DNA of 8,689 bases, from the NCBI GenBank assembly GCA_030150085.1, contig JASLGJ010000259.1:1-8689 (forward strand), written 5' to 3'. Below the pieces are notes generated by a model, which did no database searches, was not told where the DNA came from, and worked only from the letters and a program-made list of their open reading frames with translations. Every line of letters begins with the position of its first letter. Positions within the stretch are counted from its first letter, which is position 1. The stretch comes from Candidatus Elarobacter sp. Its GTDB lineage: Bacteria > Vulcanimicrobiota > Vulcanimicrobiia > Vulcanimicrobiales > Vulcanimicrobiaceae. Below are positions 1-5,629 of this stretch, piece by piece. The position numbers were made by a program, and so were the translations under genes.

Positions 1-1
1 G

Positions 2-1684
2 CGCAAGGGCGACCTGATCCGGGTCGGCGACCGGGTGCGGATCGACCGCATCACGCCGTACGACCGCAAGCCCGGGATCGCCGGCGGCCTGGCCTACACC
101 TACGACAACCCCGACCGCTACCTGCCGATCGAGCGCGACGGGCACGAGCGCGTGCTGCACCTGGTCGCGCGCACCGAATCGCCGGTCGAGCGCGCGTTCG
201 CGGTGCTGCGCATCCTGCTCTTCCTGGTCGCGATCGCGGCGGGAGCGATCCTGTTCCTGATCCGGCCCAGCATCGCGACCGGGAGCTTCTTCTTCTTCTG
301 CCTGGGCACGCCGGGGCCGACGACGTACATCGACACGGTCATCCCCAACCCGTGGCAGCCGATCCCGGCCTGGATCGACGAGACGCTGCGCGGCATGGCG
401 CAGTCGGCGCTGCTGCTGTTCGCGCTGTGCCTCATCGACGGCGACGAGGACGCCGCGCGCGAGCGCTTCTTCGCGCTGATCATGATTCCGCTGGGGTTCG
501 CGATCGGGACGCTGCAAGCGGTCGGCCACTGGCTGCTGACCTATGAAGGCCGGCCGGCGCAGCAGGTCTCGACGGTCTACCAGCACATCTCGACCGGCGT
601 CATCTACCTGACCCTGCTGGTGCTGGCCGTCGCCATCGTGCGCGGGCGCGGCGCCGAGCGCCGCCGGGCCGCGTGGATCGCCGCCGCGTTCGTCGTGGCG
701 ACGGTGGCCCGGCTGGCCTCGAGCCGCTGGTACCCGGCCCACATCCAGCCGTGGGAGAACGGCGTGCTGCTCTCGACCAGCGTCCTGCCGATCGCCGCGG
801 TCTGGATCGCGGTGATCCGGCACAAGTTCTTCAACGTCGATTTCGTGGTCAGCCGCGGGATGGTGTTCGTGGCCGTCACGGCGGCCCTGGTCGCCGTCGC
901 CTGGACGATCGAGGAGCTGATCTCGTACACGTTCCTCTACAACAGCCCGCTCAACCTGACGTACCTGGTGTTCTCGGCCATCTCGGTCGTGTTCGGCCTG
1001 ACCTTCGGGTTCTTGCAGGACCACAGCCAGAAGCTGGTCGACCGCTTCGTCTTTCGCGACCGCCACGCGCAGCGCGAGGCGCTGGAGATGATCGGCGGCT
1101 ACATCCTCGACGCCGAGGCCACCGAGGACGTCTACCGCGCCCTGCTGCACGACGCCGCGCACGCGCTCAGCCTCTCGTTCGGCGGCATCCTGACCCGGCG
1201 CGCCGACGGCAGCTTCGAGCTGGCCGAGAGCGAGAACTGGCCGCCCGACTGCGAGGTCCGCCTGGCGCCGGGCGACGAGCTGATCCGCGCCATCAGCTCG
1301 TCGCGCAACGCGCTCAACTTCTCGGGCAAGCAGTCGCGCCTGATCACGCGCACGTTCCCCAACGAGCGGCTGGTGTTTGCCGCGCCGCTCATCACCGACC
1401 GCCGGGTCAGCGCGATCGTCGTGTACGGCCACAACGTGAGCGGCCTGGACCTCGACCCCGACGAGCGCGAGCTCCTGGTCCGGGTCGTCGGCAACGCCTC
1501 GATCGCGCTCTCGGCGATCGAGCTGGCCCGCTACCGCGCCGCCGCCACCGCGGATCGGCCGCAGGCCGAATCCCTAGCGGACCGCAGCGAAGCGAGGACC
1601 GCCACGGCGGATCGGCCGCAGGCCGAACGCGAAGGATTCGCCGCAGGCGAATCCACTAGTGCCCCACTCCTTGGTAGCGGTTGA
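2..1684 (+). CDS. PDZ-like/multi-TM/GAF sensor protein (5' partial)
   Basis: The reading frame is open to the left edge, so the true start lies outside; the GTG at 35 is probably internal. The first ~55 residues (GDLIRVGD..., then a hydrophilic stretch ending ERDGHERVLHLVAR) look like the end of a PDZ-like domain. About eight hydrophobic segments follow, at roughly nt 205-265, 395-435, 470-545, 595-645, 670-720, 760-820, 860-920 and 955-1020. A juxtamembrane motif (LVDRFVFRDRHAQREAL, nt ~1030-1085) resembles that after the membrane block of multi-TM sensor kinases. Residues encoded by nt ~1120-1530 fit a GAF domain. No HisKA, HATPase, GGDEF or HTH follows, so any signal must go to a partner, or the output domain was lost. 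The last ~45 codons come from a palindromic repeat array, and the stop lies inside the convergent permease gene (29-bp overlap). Sensor role is inferred; ligand unknown. Confidence 0.8.
   Translation, partial: RKGDLIRVGDRVRIDRITPYDRKPGIAGGLAYTYDNPDRYLPIERDGHERVLHLVARTESPVERAFAVLRILLFLVAIAAGAILFLIRPSIATGSFFFFCLGTPGPTTYIDTVIPNPWQPIPAWIDETLRGMAQSALLLFALCLIDGDEDAARERFFALIMIPLGFAIGTLQAVGHWLLTYEGRPAQQVSTVYQHISTGVIYLTLLVLAVAIVRGRGAERRRAAWIAAAFVVATVARLASSRWYPAHIQPWENGVLLSTSVLPIAAVWIAVIRHKFFNVDFVVSRGMVFVAVTAALVAVAWTIEELISYTFLYNSPLNLTYLVFSAISVVFGLTFGFLQDHSQKLVDRFVFRDRHAQREALEMIGGYILDAEATEDVYRALLHDAAHALSLSFGGILTRRADGSFELAESENWPPDCEVRLAPGDELIRAISSSRNALNFSGKQSRLITRTFPNERLVFAAPLITDRRVSAIVVYGHNVSGLDLDPDERELLVRVVGNASIALSAIELARYRAAATADRPQAESLADRSEARTATADRPQAEREGFAAGESTSAPLLGSG
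1544..1659. repeat. Palindromic repeat array, copy A (expanded)
   Basis: This is a stack of small dyads between the sensor and permease genes. A 27-bp unit occurs twice (1544-1570 and 1601-1627) with one mismatch, 57 bp apart. Each unit holds the hairpin TCGGCC-GCA-GGCCGA (1555-1569 and 1612-1626). A perfect 9-bp stem with a 3-nt loop follows: GGATTCGCC, GCA, GGCGAATCC (1634-1654). A 12-bp dyad CCGCC-AC-GGCGG lies at 1599-1610. The array ends in CTAG (1656-1659), which contains the permease stop codon. The last 54 bp (1606-1659) match copy B at 7062-7117. No T-run follows the stems, so a classical intrinsic terminator is unlikely. A REP/BIME-like element is the best analogy. Confidence 0.85.
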
Positions 1685-2468
1685 GGCCGAGGCGCCAGAA
1701 CAGGTAGGCGACGGTCACGAAGGCCAGGCCGATCAGCGGCGTGAGCAGCCCGACTCCCGGCGCCAGGCCCAGCCCGTTCTCGGCCTTGTGCAGGAAGAAC
1801 GTGGCCGGGAAATAGTTCATGAACGCGAACGGGAACACGACCGTGAGCAGCAGCCGCACGCCGCGCGAGTAGATCCCGATCGGGTAGCGGGTGAACTCCT
1901 GTTCGAGCTGGAGCACGATCCAGCGCAACGCGTCGACCCGCACGAACCAGAACGCCACCGTGGCGATCATCAGGTCGAGCCCGAGGTCGATCAGCGCGCC
2001 CCCGAGCGCCACCAGCGGCACGAAGACCACGAACACCGCGTCGACCCGCACGCCGCTGTACCAGGTCGCCGCCGCGAAGGTGCCCAGCGCCAGCACCAGC
2101 TCGTCGGGGAAGACCTGGCCCGGCGTCGCGACGACCTGGAACAGCGGGTCGAGCGGGCGCACCAGCAGCCGGTCGAACTCGCCGTCGCGGATGTGCTCGG
2201 GGATGTCGCCCACGTTCGAGAACAGCGTGTTGTGCAGGGCGTGGCCGATCATCCACAGCCCGTACAGGAACGCCATGTCGCGGAAGCTCCAGCCGTTCAT
2301 CGAGGGGAAGCTGTGCAGGATCACCGCCAGCGCGGCCAGCGCCGAGCCGTGGTAGACCACCGTGAAGGCCAGCCACAGCAGGAAGTTCTCGCGGTACTCC
2401 AGCGTGGTCAGCACGTTGATCCGCCAGTACTCGCGATAGGCCCCCCACATGGCGCGCGCCTTGGCCAT
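1656..2468 (-). CDS. ABC-2 type transporter permease (COG3694-like)
   Basis: A membrane subunit of about 270 aa, third gene of a three-gene export operon. It has about six hydrophobic segments. After the first two comes the motif IRDGEFDRLLVRPLDPLFQVV, characteristic of this uncharacterised ABC-2 permease family (COG3694, from memory), which pairs with COG4587 and COG4586 subunits. ATG at 2468 is chosen because its A is also the last base of the upstream gene's TGA (TGATG), implying translational coupling; a GTG one codon upstream is also possible. A longer open frame to 2885 is only antisense-type read-through across the upstream permease. The C-terminus ends RYQGVGH, and its TAG is the first triplet of the palindromic repeat. 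Substrate unknown. Some databases label such trios viologen exporter family, which this sequence neither confirms nor excludes. Confidence 0.9.
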   Translation of the reverse strand: MAKARAMWGAYREYWRINVLTTLEYRENFLLWLAFTVVYHGSALAALAVILHSFPSMNGWSFRDMAFLYGLWMIGHALHNTLFSNVGDIPEHIRDGEFDRLLVRPLDPLFQVVATPGQVFPDELVLALGTFAAATWYSGVRVDAVFVVFVPLVALGGALIDLGLDLMIATVAFWFVRVDALRWIVLQLEQEFTRYPIGIYSRGVRLLLTVVFPFAFMNYFPATFFLHKAENGLGLAPGVGLLTPLIGLAFVTVAYLFWRLGLNRYQGVGH

Positions 2469-3286
2469 CACCCGCCCTGCACGACGACACGGCGCGCGCC
2501 GGCCCGCCACATCAGGGCCGCGACCGTGCCCAGCACGACCAGCCAGAGCACCTGCAGGCCCATCACCTCGAGGTAGCGCGAAGGCGGGATGACCCGCACG
2601 TAGATCAGCAGCGGGGTCGAGAACATCGCCGCGAACGGGAGCAGCACCAGCACCTGCTGGAGCGCGGCCGGGAAGAGCAGCAGCGGCACGATCTCGCCCC
2701 CGACCAGGTCGGTCACCCAGGTCACGATGAGCTGCACGGCGTGGATCTCGAGCGTCCAGAAGGCCGTGCAATTGAGGATGAAGTTGATGCAGAAACCGAC
2801 CAGGTAGCCGAGGAAGAAGCTCAGCCCGAAGGCCGCCAGCACGCCCGCCGGGGGCACGTCGATGCGCACCAGGAACAGCGCGCACAGCAGCGACGGCACG
2901 ATCAGCAGGGCGTGGAAGAGCACCTCGCCCGTGCCGTCGGCGAAGAAGTACAGCGGCACCGAGATCGGCTTCATGAAGTCGGTCGCGATGCTGCCGTCGT
3001 GCAGCTTGTCGTGCAGGGCGCGGGTCTGGTCGATGTCCATCACCAGCCCCATCAGCAGGGCCACGGTCGAGTAGGTGATGATGGCGTGCAGGGGCAGGTT
3101 CTCGGGCGCGGCGTTGCGCGCGTAGAGCGCGACCCAGACCATGCGCAGCAGGTAGACCCGGATCACCAGCGACGCGATGCTGGTGAACACGTCGAAGCGG
3201 TAGGTCGCCTCGCGCGCCATCGCCACCTTGGCGAACTCGACGTAGGGCTCCAGGCGCAAGCGCGGGCGCGGCGGAGCTTGCGTCAC
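2468..3286 (-). CDS. ABC-2 type transporter permease (COG4587-like)
   Basis: A 272-aa integral membrane protein with about six hydrophobic segments and a cytoplasmic N-terminal region (LRLEPYVEFAKVAMAREATYRFDV). The segment LHDGSIATDFMKPISVPLYFF, after the second TM segment, is the hallmark loop of this permease family (typically GxIxxDLxxPxxxP). It likely forms the transport channel as a heterodimer with the permease encoded at 1656-2468. The start is GTG at 3286, in a GTGA overlap with the ATPase stop, so the genes are translationally coupled. The stop overlaps the next gene by one base. Family assignment is strong from the paired context; the transported substrate cannot be told from sequence. 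Confidence 0.9.
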   Translation of the reverse strand: MTQAPPRPRLRLEPYVEFAKVAMAREATYRFDVFTSIASLVIRVYLLRMVWVALYARNAAPENLPLHAIITYSTVALLMGLVMDIDQTRALHDKLHDGSIATDFMKPISVPLYFFADGTGEVLFHALLIVPSLLCALFLVRIDVPPAGVLAAFGLSFFLGYLVGFCINFILNCTAFWTLEIHAVQLIVTWVTDLVGGEIVPLLLFPAALQQVLVLLPFAAMFSTPLLIYVRVIPPSRYLEVMGLQVLWLVVLGTVAALMWRAGARRVVVQGG

Positions 3287-4290
3287 GAGGGCGCCCCCAC
3301 CGTGCCCTCGTGGTAGCCTTCGAGGTAGATGCGGCGCACGATGGTGTCGATGTCGGGCTCGATGATCGACACGTCGCTGACCGTGCAGACCTCCATCACG
3401 TGGCGGATCAGGACCTCGGCCGAGAGCGCGCGGCGGTCGAAGCGCAGCCGCACCACGTTGCCCTCGCGGCTCTCCAGCTCCACCCCGGGGATCGCGAGGC
3501 CCTCGCAGGACTCGGCCAGCGTGACGACCAGCGTGCGGTGGGTGCCGTACTCGGTCCGCAGCCGCTCCAGCGGGCCGTCGAAGATCACCCGCCCGTCGTC
3601 GATCAGGATGATGCGCCGGGTCAGCCGCTCGACGTCGGCCAGGTCGTGGGTGGTCAGGATCACCGTCGTGCCGCGCTCGCGGTTGACCTCGGTGACGAAC
3701 TCCCGGATCGCTTCCTTGGCCACCACGTCCAGCCCGATCGTCGGCTCGTCGAGGTAGACGATCTGGGGATCGTGCAGCATCGCCGCGGCGAAGTCGCCTC
3801 GCATCCGCTCGCCCAGCGAGAGCTGGCGCACCGGGGTGTCCATGAAGCGCTCCAGGTCGAGGATGGCCGAGAAGTGCGCCAGGTTCTGGCGGAAGCGGTC
3901 GCGCGGCACGTCGTAGATCGAGCGCAGGAGCGAGAACGACTCGCGCAGCGGCAGGTCCCAGTAGAGCTGGCTGCGCTGGCCGAACACGACCCCGATGTTC
4001 TGCGCGTTCGCCTGGCGGTGCTCGTGCGGCACGATCCCCGCCACGCGGATCGTGCCCGAGGTCGGGACCAGGATGCCGGTCAGCATCTTGATCGTGGTGG
4101 ACTTGCCGGCCCCGTTGGGGCCCAGGTAGCCGACCAGCTCGCCCGCCTCGAGCGACATCGTGACGTCGTCGACGGCGACCTTGTCCTCGTACTCACGCGA
4201 GAACAGCGCCGCGGCCGCGCCGGCGATGCCCGGGCGCCGCTTGATCGAGCGAAAGACTTTCCTGAGTTGCGCGGTCTGGATGATCGCCAT
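3283..4290 (-). CDS. ABC transporter ATP-binding protein (COG4586-like)
   Basis: A 335-aa cytoplasmic ATPase powering the exporter made with the two downstream permeases. Visible motifs are Walker A GPNGAGKST (residues 57-65), Q-loop Gln105, ABC signature LSLGE (157-161; LSLG instead of LSGG, usual for this subfamily), Walker B IVYLDE (177-182), D-loop GLD, and H-loop His215 in TTHD. The N-terminus carries an ~40-residue extension before the nucleotide-binding fold (IKRRPGIAGAAAALFSREYEDKVAV), typical of COG4586 ATPases. The C-terminal ~90 residues form an accessory domain. ATG at 4290 is the first gene start of the operon. Its only Shine-Dalgarno-like stretch is a GGGGAAAG about 12 nt upstream, so initiation may be weak. 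The stop overlaps the first permease by four bases. Confidence 0.93.
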   Translation of the reverse strand: MAIIQTAQLRKVFRSIKRRPGIAGAAAALFSREYEDKVAVDDVTMSLEAGELVGYLGPNGAGKSTTIKMLTGILVPTSGTIRVAGIVPHEHRQANAQNIGVVFGQRSQLYWDLPLRESFSLLRSIYDVPRDRFRQNLAHFSAILDLERFMDTPVRQLSLGERMRGDFAAAMLHDPQIVYLDEPTIGLDVVAKEAIREFVTEVNRERGTTVILTTHDLADVERLTRRIILIDDGRVIFDGPLERLRTEYGTHRTLVVTLAESCEGLAIPGVELESREGNVVRLRFDRRALSAEVLIRHVMEVCTVSDVSIIEPDIDTIVRRIYLEGYHEGTVGAPS

Positions 4291-4370
4291 GCGGCCGATT
4301 GGCTTTCCCCGGTCGGGTGGGCTGCCCTTGACGGGACTTTGACGCGGAACCGTTCATTGTCTCGTGCGGC

Positions 4371-4409
4371 CCGAAGGTCTTACCCCTTCCGGGAGGGAAC
4401 CCGCCGGAA
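4371..4409. promoter_or_regulatory. Overlapping dyads in divergent intergenic region
   Basis: The ~199-bp gap between the ABC operon and the KA-rich micro-gene holds two inverted repeats that share one arm. The first pairs CCGAAGG (4371-4377) with CCTTCCGG (4385-4392), with one bulged C. The second pairs TTCCGG (4387-4392) with CCGGAA (4404-4409) around a G-rich/C-rich centre. They cannot form together in one RNA. GGAAC pentamers occur at 4346, 4396, 4406 and 4446. Possible roles are an operator or a leader switch; no clear sigma-70 promoter is seen. Confidence 0.3.
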
Positions 4410-4472
4410 CCGCCACACGTTGGTGGTCCAGGGCGGGGCCGTTTCGGAACCGCACCGAGTCTGACTATGAAT

Positions 4473-4480
4473 GGGGGTGA
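4473..4480 (+). promoter_or_regulatory. Strong Shine-Dalgarno of the KA-rich micro-gene
   Basis: GGGGGTGA matches the ideal anti-16S complement GGAGGTGA at seven of eight positions. It lies 9 nt upstream of the ATG at 4490. This site decides both the start and the reading frame: another ATG at 4471 overlaps the site itself and is in a different frame. Confidence 0.75.
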
Positions 4481-4489
4481 GTGAACAAC

Positions 4490-4552
4490 ATGGCAGCGAA
4501 GAAGAAGGCCGCGAAGAAGAAGGCCGCAGCGAAGAAGGGTGGCAAGAAGTAA
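4490..4552 (+). CDS. Lys/Ala-rich 20-aa micro-protein (histone H1-tail-like)
   Basis: The predicted product is MAAKKKAAKKKAAAKKGGKK: ten lysines, seven alanines and no acidic residue. The composition matches the lysine-rich tails of H1-like and other nucleic-acid-compacting bacterial proteins, so binding to DNA, RNA or membranes is the natural guess, but no domain exists to prove it. Support for a real gene is a near-perfect Shine-Dalgarno sequence 9 nt upstream, a TAA stop, and a strong intrinsic terminator about 70 nt downstream with no other gene between. The frame one base over reads on past the terminator with no sensible composition. AAGAAG and CTTCTT around the stop codon could form a weak hairpin. 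It diverges from the ABC operon. Alternatives are a leader peptide or a small RNA with a fortuitous ORF. Confidence 0.6.
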   Translation: MAAKKKAAKKKAAAKKGGKK

Positions 4553-4570
4553 GCTTCTTCCCCTCAGACC

Positions 4571-4582
4571 CTAGGAACCTAG
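4571..4582. repeat. 12-bp perfect dyad CTAGG-AA-CCTAG
   Basis: A perfect 5+2+5 inverted repeat in the unusually A/T-rich stretch (4553-4620) between the micro-gene stop and its terminator. With a two-base centre it is more likely a DNA-level site than an RNA hairpin, or it may be chance. Nothing else is recognisable in this short gap. Confidence 0.35.
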
Positions 4583-4621
4583 ATAGACAAAACGGATTTT
4601 TCTGTACTCATCCATACGATC

Positions 4622-4648
4622 GCGCGGCCCTCACCGGCCGCGCTTTTT
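4622..4648 (+). terminator. Rho-independent terminator after the micro-gene
   Basis: Perfect 8-bp GC stem GCGCGGCC / GGCCGCGC (4622-4629 with 4636-4643), a 6-nt loop, then TTTTT (4644-4648). The T-run is only on the plus-strand side, so it ends rightward transcription from the KA-rich micro-gene. It also lies just beyond the stop codon of the opposing SRPBCC gene, where it may form a hairpin without a T-run. Confidence 0.9.
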
Positions 4649-4657
4649 CGTGTTCCG

Positions 4658-5113
4658 CTAGCGCTCGGCCGCGGCCAGCGCGCCCAGCCGCTCCAGGCTG
4701 GCGGCCATCCCGCCCGCGATCCGCTCCGCCGAGCGGCGCAGCAGCAGGCCCGCCAGCGGGCCGCCGATCGCCACCGTCTGGGCCAGCGCCGTCCCGCCGC
4801 CGGCCGGGGCCAGCTCCCAGCGCAGGCGCATGACCGCGACCGGCCCGAAGGTCACGACGAGCGCGAGCCGGCGCGCCTCGGCGGCGTCCTCGATGCGAAA
4901 GGCCGTCTGCGGCGCGCCCTTGGGCTTGAGCGTCACCACCGTGCCGGGCGCGAGCGGGCCCTCGACCGTCATCCACTGCACGCCGGGATTCCACTCGGCC
5001 CAGCGGCGGCCGTCGAGCAGGCGCCGCCAGACCGCCTCGGGCGGCGCGGCCGAGGTCGCCGTGGCGCCGCGCTCCCAGCGCGGCGGGTCCGAGCGAGCCT
5101 TCCCAGGAACCAC
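4658..5113 (-). CDS. SRPBCC (START/polyketide cyclase-like) family protein
   Basis: A protein of about 151 aa. The opening pattern WERGATATSAAPPEAVWRRLLDGRRWAEWNPGVQWM is characteristic of SRPBCC ligand-binding proteins (first strand, short helix, then W-x-x-W). Alternating beta strands follow, with TVVTLKPKG, FRIEDAAEARRLALVV and VMRLRWELAPAGGGTALAQTVAIGG. The long C-terminal helix (SAERIAGGMAASLERLGALAA) would close the hydrophobic cavity. It is probably a cytoplasmic binding protein for a small hydrophobic ligand; the ligand cannot be predicted. GTG at 5113 is chosen for a GGGGAG five bases upstream. A much longer open frame continues to 5635 but is composition-biased antisense of the neighbouring plus-strand gene. 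The gene stands alone and diverges from that neighbour with 12 bp between start codons. Confidence 0.8.
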   Translation of the reverse strand: MVPGKARSDPPRWERGATATSAAPPEAVWRRLLDGRRWAEWNPGVQWMTVEGPLAPGTVVTLKPKGAPQTAFRIEDAAEARRLALVVTFGPVAVMRLRWELAPAGGGTALAQTVAIGGPLAGLLLRRSAERIAGGMAASLERLGALAAAER

Positions 5114-5118
5114 GAGAA

Positions 5119-5124
5119 CTCCCC
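5119..5124 (-). promoter_or_regulatory. Shine-Dalgarno GGGGAG fixing the GTG start at 5113
   Basis: On the minus strand GGGGAG lies 5 nt before GTG 5113. It supports this start for the SRPBCC gene over the many upstream in-frame candidates. It sits just before the ATG of the divergent gene at 5126. Confidence 0.5.
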
Positions 5125-5125
5125 G

Positions 5126-5629
5126 ATGGACGAGCACGAGAACCCCAACCCGATCGTCGCGATGGCGATGAGGCTGCGCGCCCGGCGCGATCTCGGCGCG
5201 GCGATCGATTCGGCGACGGCCGACCCCGCCCCCCGCCGCGGCGACGACGCGGCCTCGCGCTTCGGGGCGCTGGCCGAGGTGCTCGCGCTGGGCACCAAGC
5301 GCCTCAACTCGATCCTGGGCCAGCGCGGCGGGGTGACGTTCGTGCGGCTGGAGAGCCCGCCCCGCCTGCGCCTGCGCTTCCGCGACAAGCGGATCGCGCT
5401 CGACCTCGACGAGGCGCGCCAGCTCGTGCTGATCGCCGGCGCCCAGCTCGACGGCGAGTACCAGTTCGTCGAGAGCGACGTCCCGGCGCTGATGAACCTC
5501 TCGAAGTTCTCGACCGACGCCGGCTACCGCGACGCGTTGACCGGCTCCGAGCTGCTCAAGGCGATCTCCGCGGACGCCCAGCTGCCGCGGCCGGCGCACT
5601 TGGACGAACCCGGCCCGATGCGCTTTTGA
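5126..5629 (+). CDS. Hypothetical protein, 167 aa
   Basis: I do not recognise this family. The N-terminal ~50 residues are polar and probably disordered (MDEHENPNPIV..., then an R/A/D-rich stretch). Residues ~55-140 look like a compact alpha/beta domain: FGALAEVLALGTKRLNSIL, then GGVTFVRLESPPRLRLRFRDKRIALDLDEARQLVLIAGAQLDGEYQF. The tail is Pro-rich (QLPRPAHLDEPGPMRF). It has no signal peptide or TM segment, so it is likely cytoplasmic. Coding status rests on normal protein composition compared with the biased opposite strand. ATG at 5126 lacks a convincing ribosome site; ATGs at 5162 and 5168 are alternatives. It diverges from the SRPBCC gene and overlaps the 3' end of nth tail to tail by 74 bp. 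Confidence 0.65.
   Translation: MDEHENPNPIVAMAMRLRARRDLGAAIDSATADPAPRRGDDAASRFGALAEVLALGTKRLNSILGQRGGVTFVRLESPPRLRLRFRDKRIALDLDEARQLVLIAGAQLDGEYQFVESDVPALMNLSKFSTDAGYRDALTGSELLKAISADAQLPRPAHLDEPGPMRF

Noticed and set aside
157..161. LSLGE signature in the ABC ATPase (residue positions) as a defect
   Set aside because: LSLG in place of LSGG is normal in this ATPase subfamily as I know it; all other catalytic motifs are intact.
1544..1659. CRISPR-like array
   Set aside because: There are only two unequal repeats, the spacer-like part is itself palindromic and repeat-derived, and no cas gene is near.
1659..2576. Long plus-strand ORFs opposite the ABC operon (also 2741-3316 and 3310-4464)
   Set aside because: They are rich in His, Arg, Gln and Asp, as expected for the complement of high-GC coding sequence, and match no family.
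4471..4833. Plus-strand 120-aa ORF starting MGVSEQHGSEEEG
   Set aside because: It is the shifted frame of the KA-rich micro-gene, its ATG overlaps the Shine-Dalgarno site, and it runs through the terminator and antisense to the SRPBCC gene.
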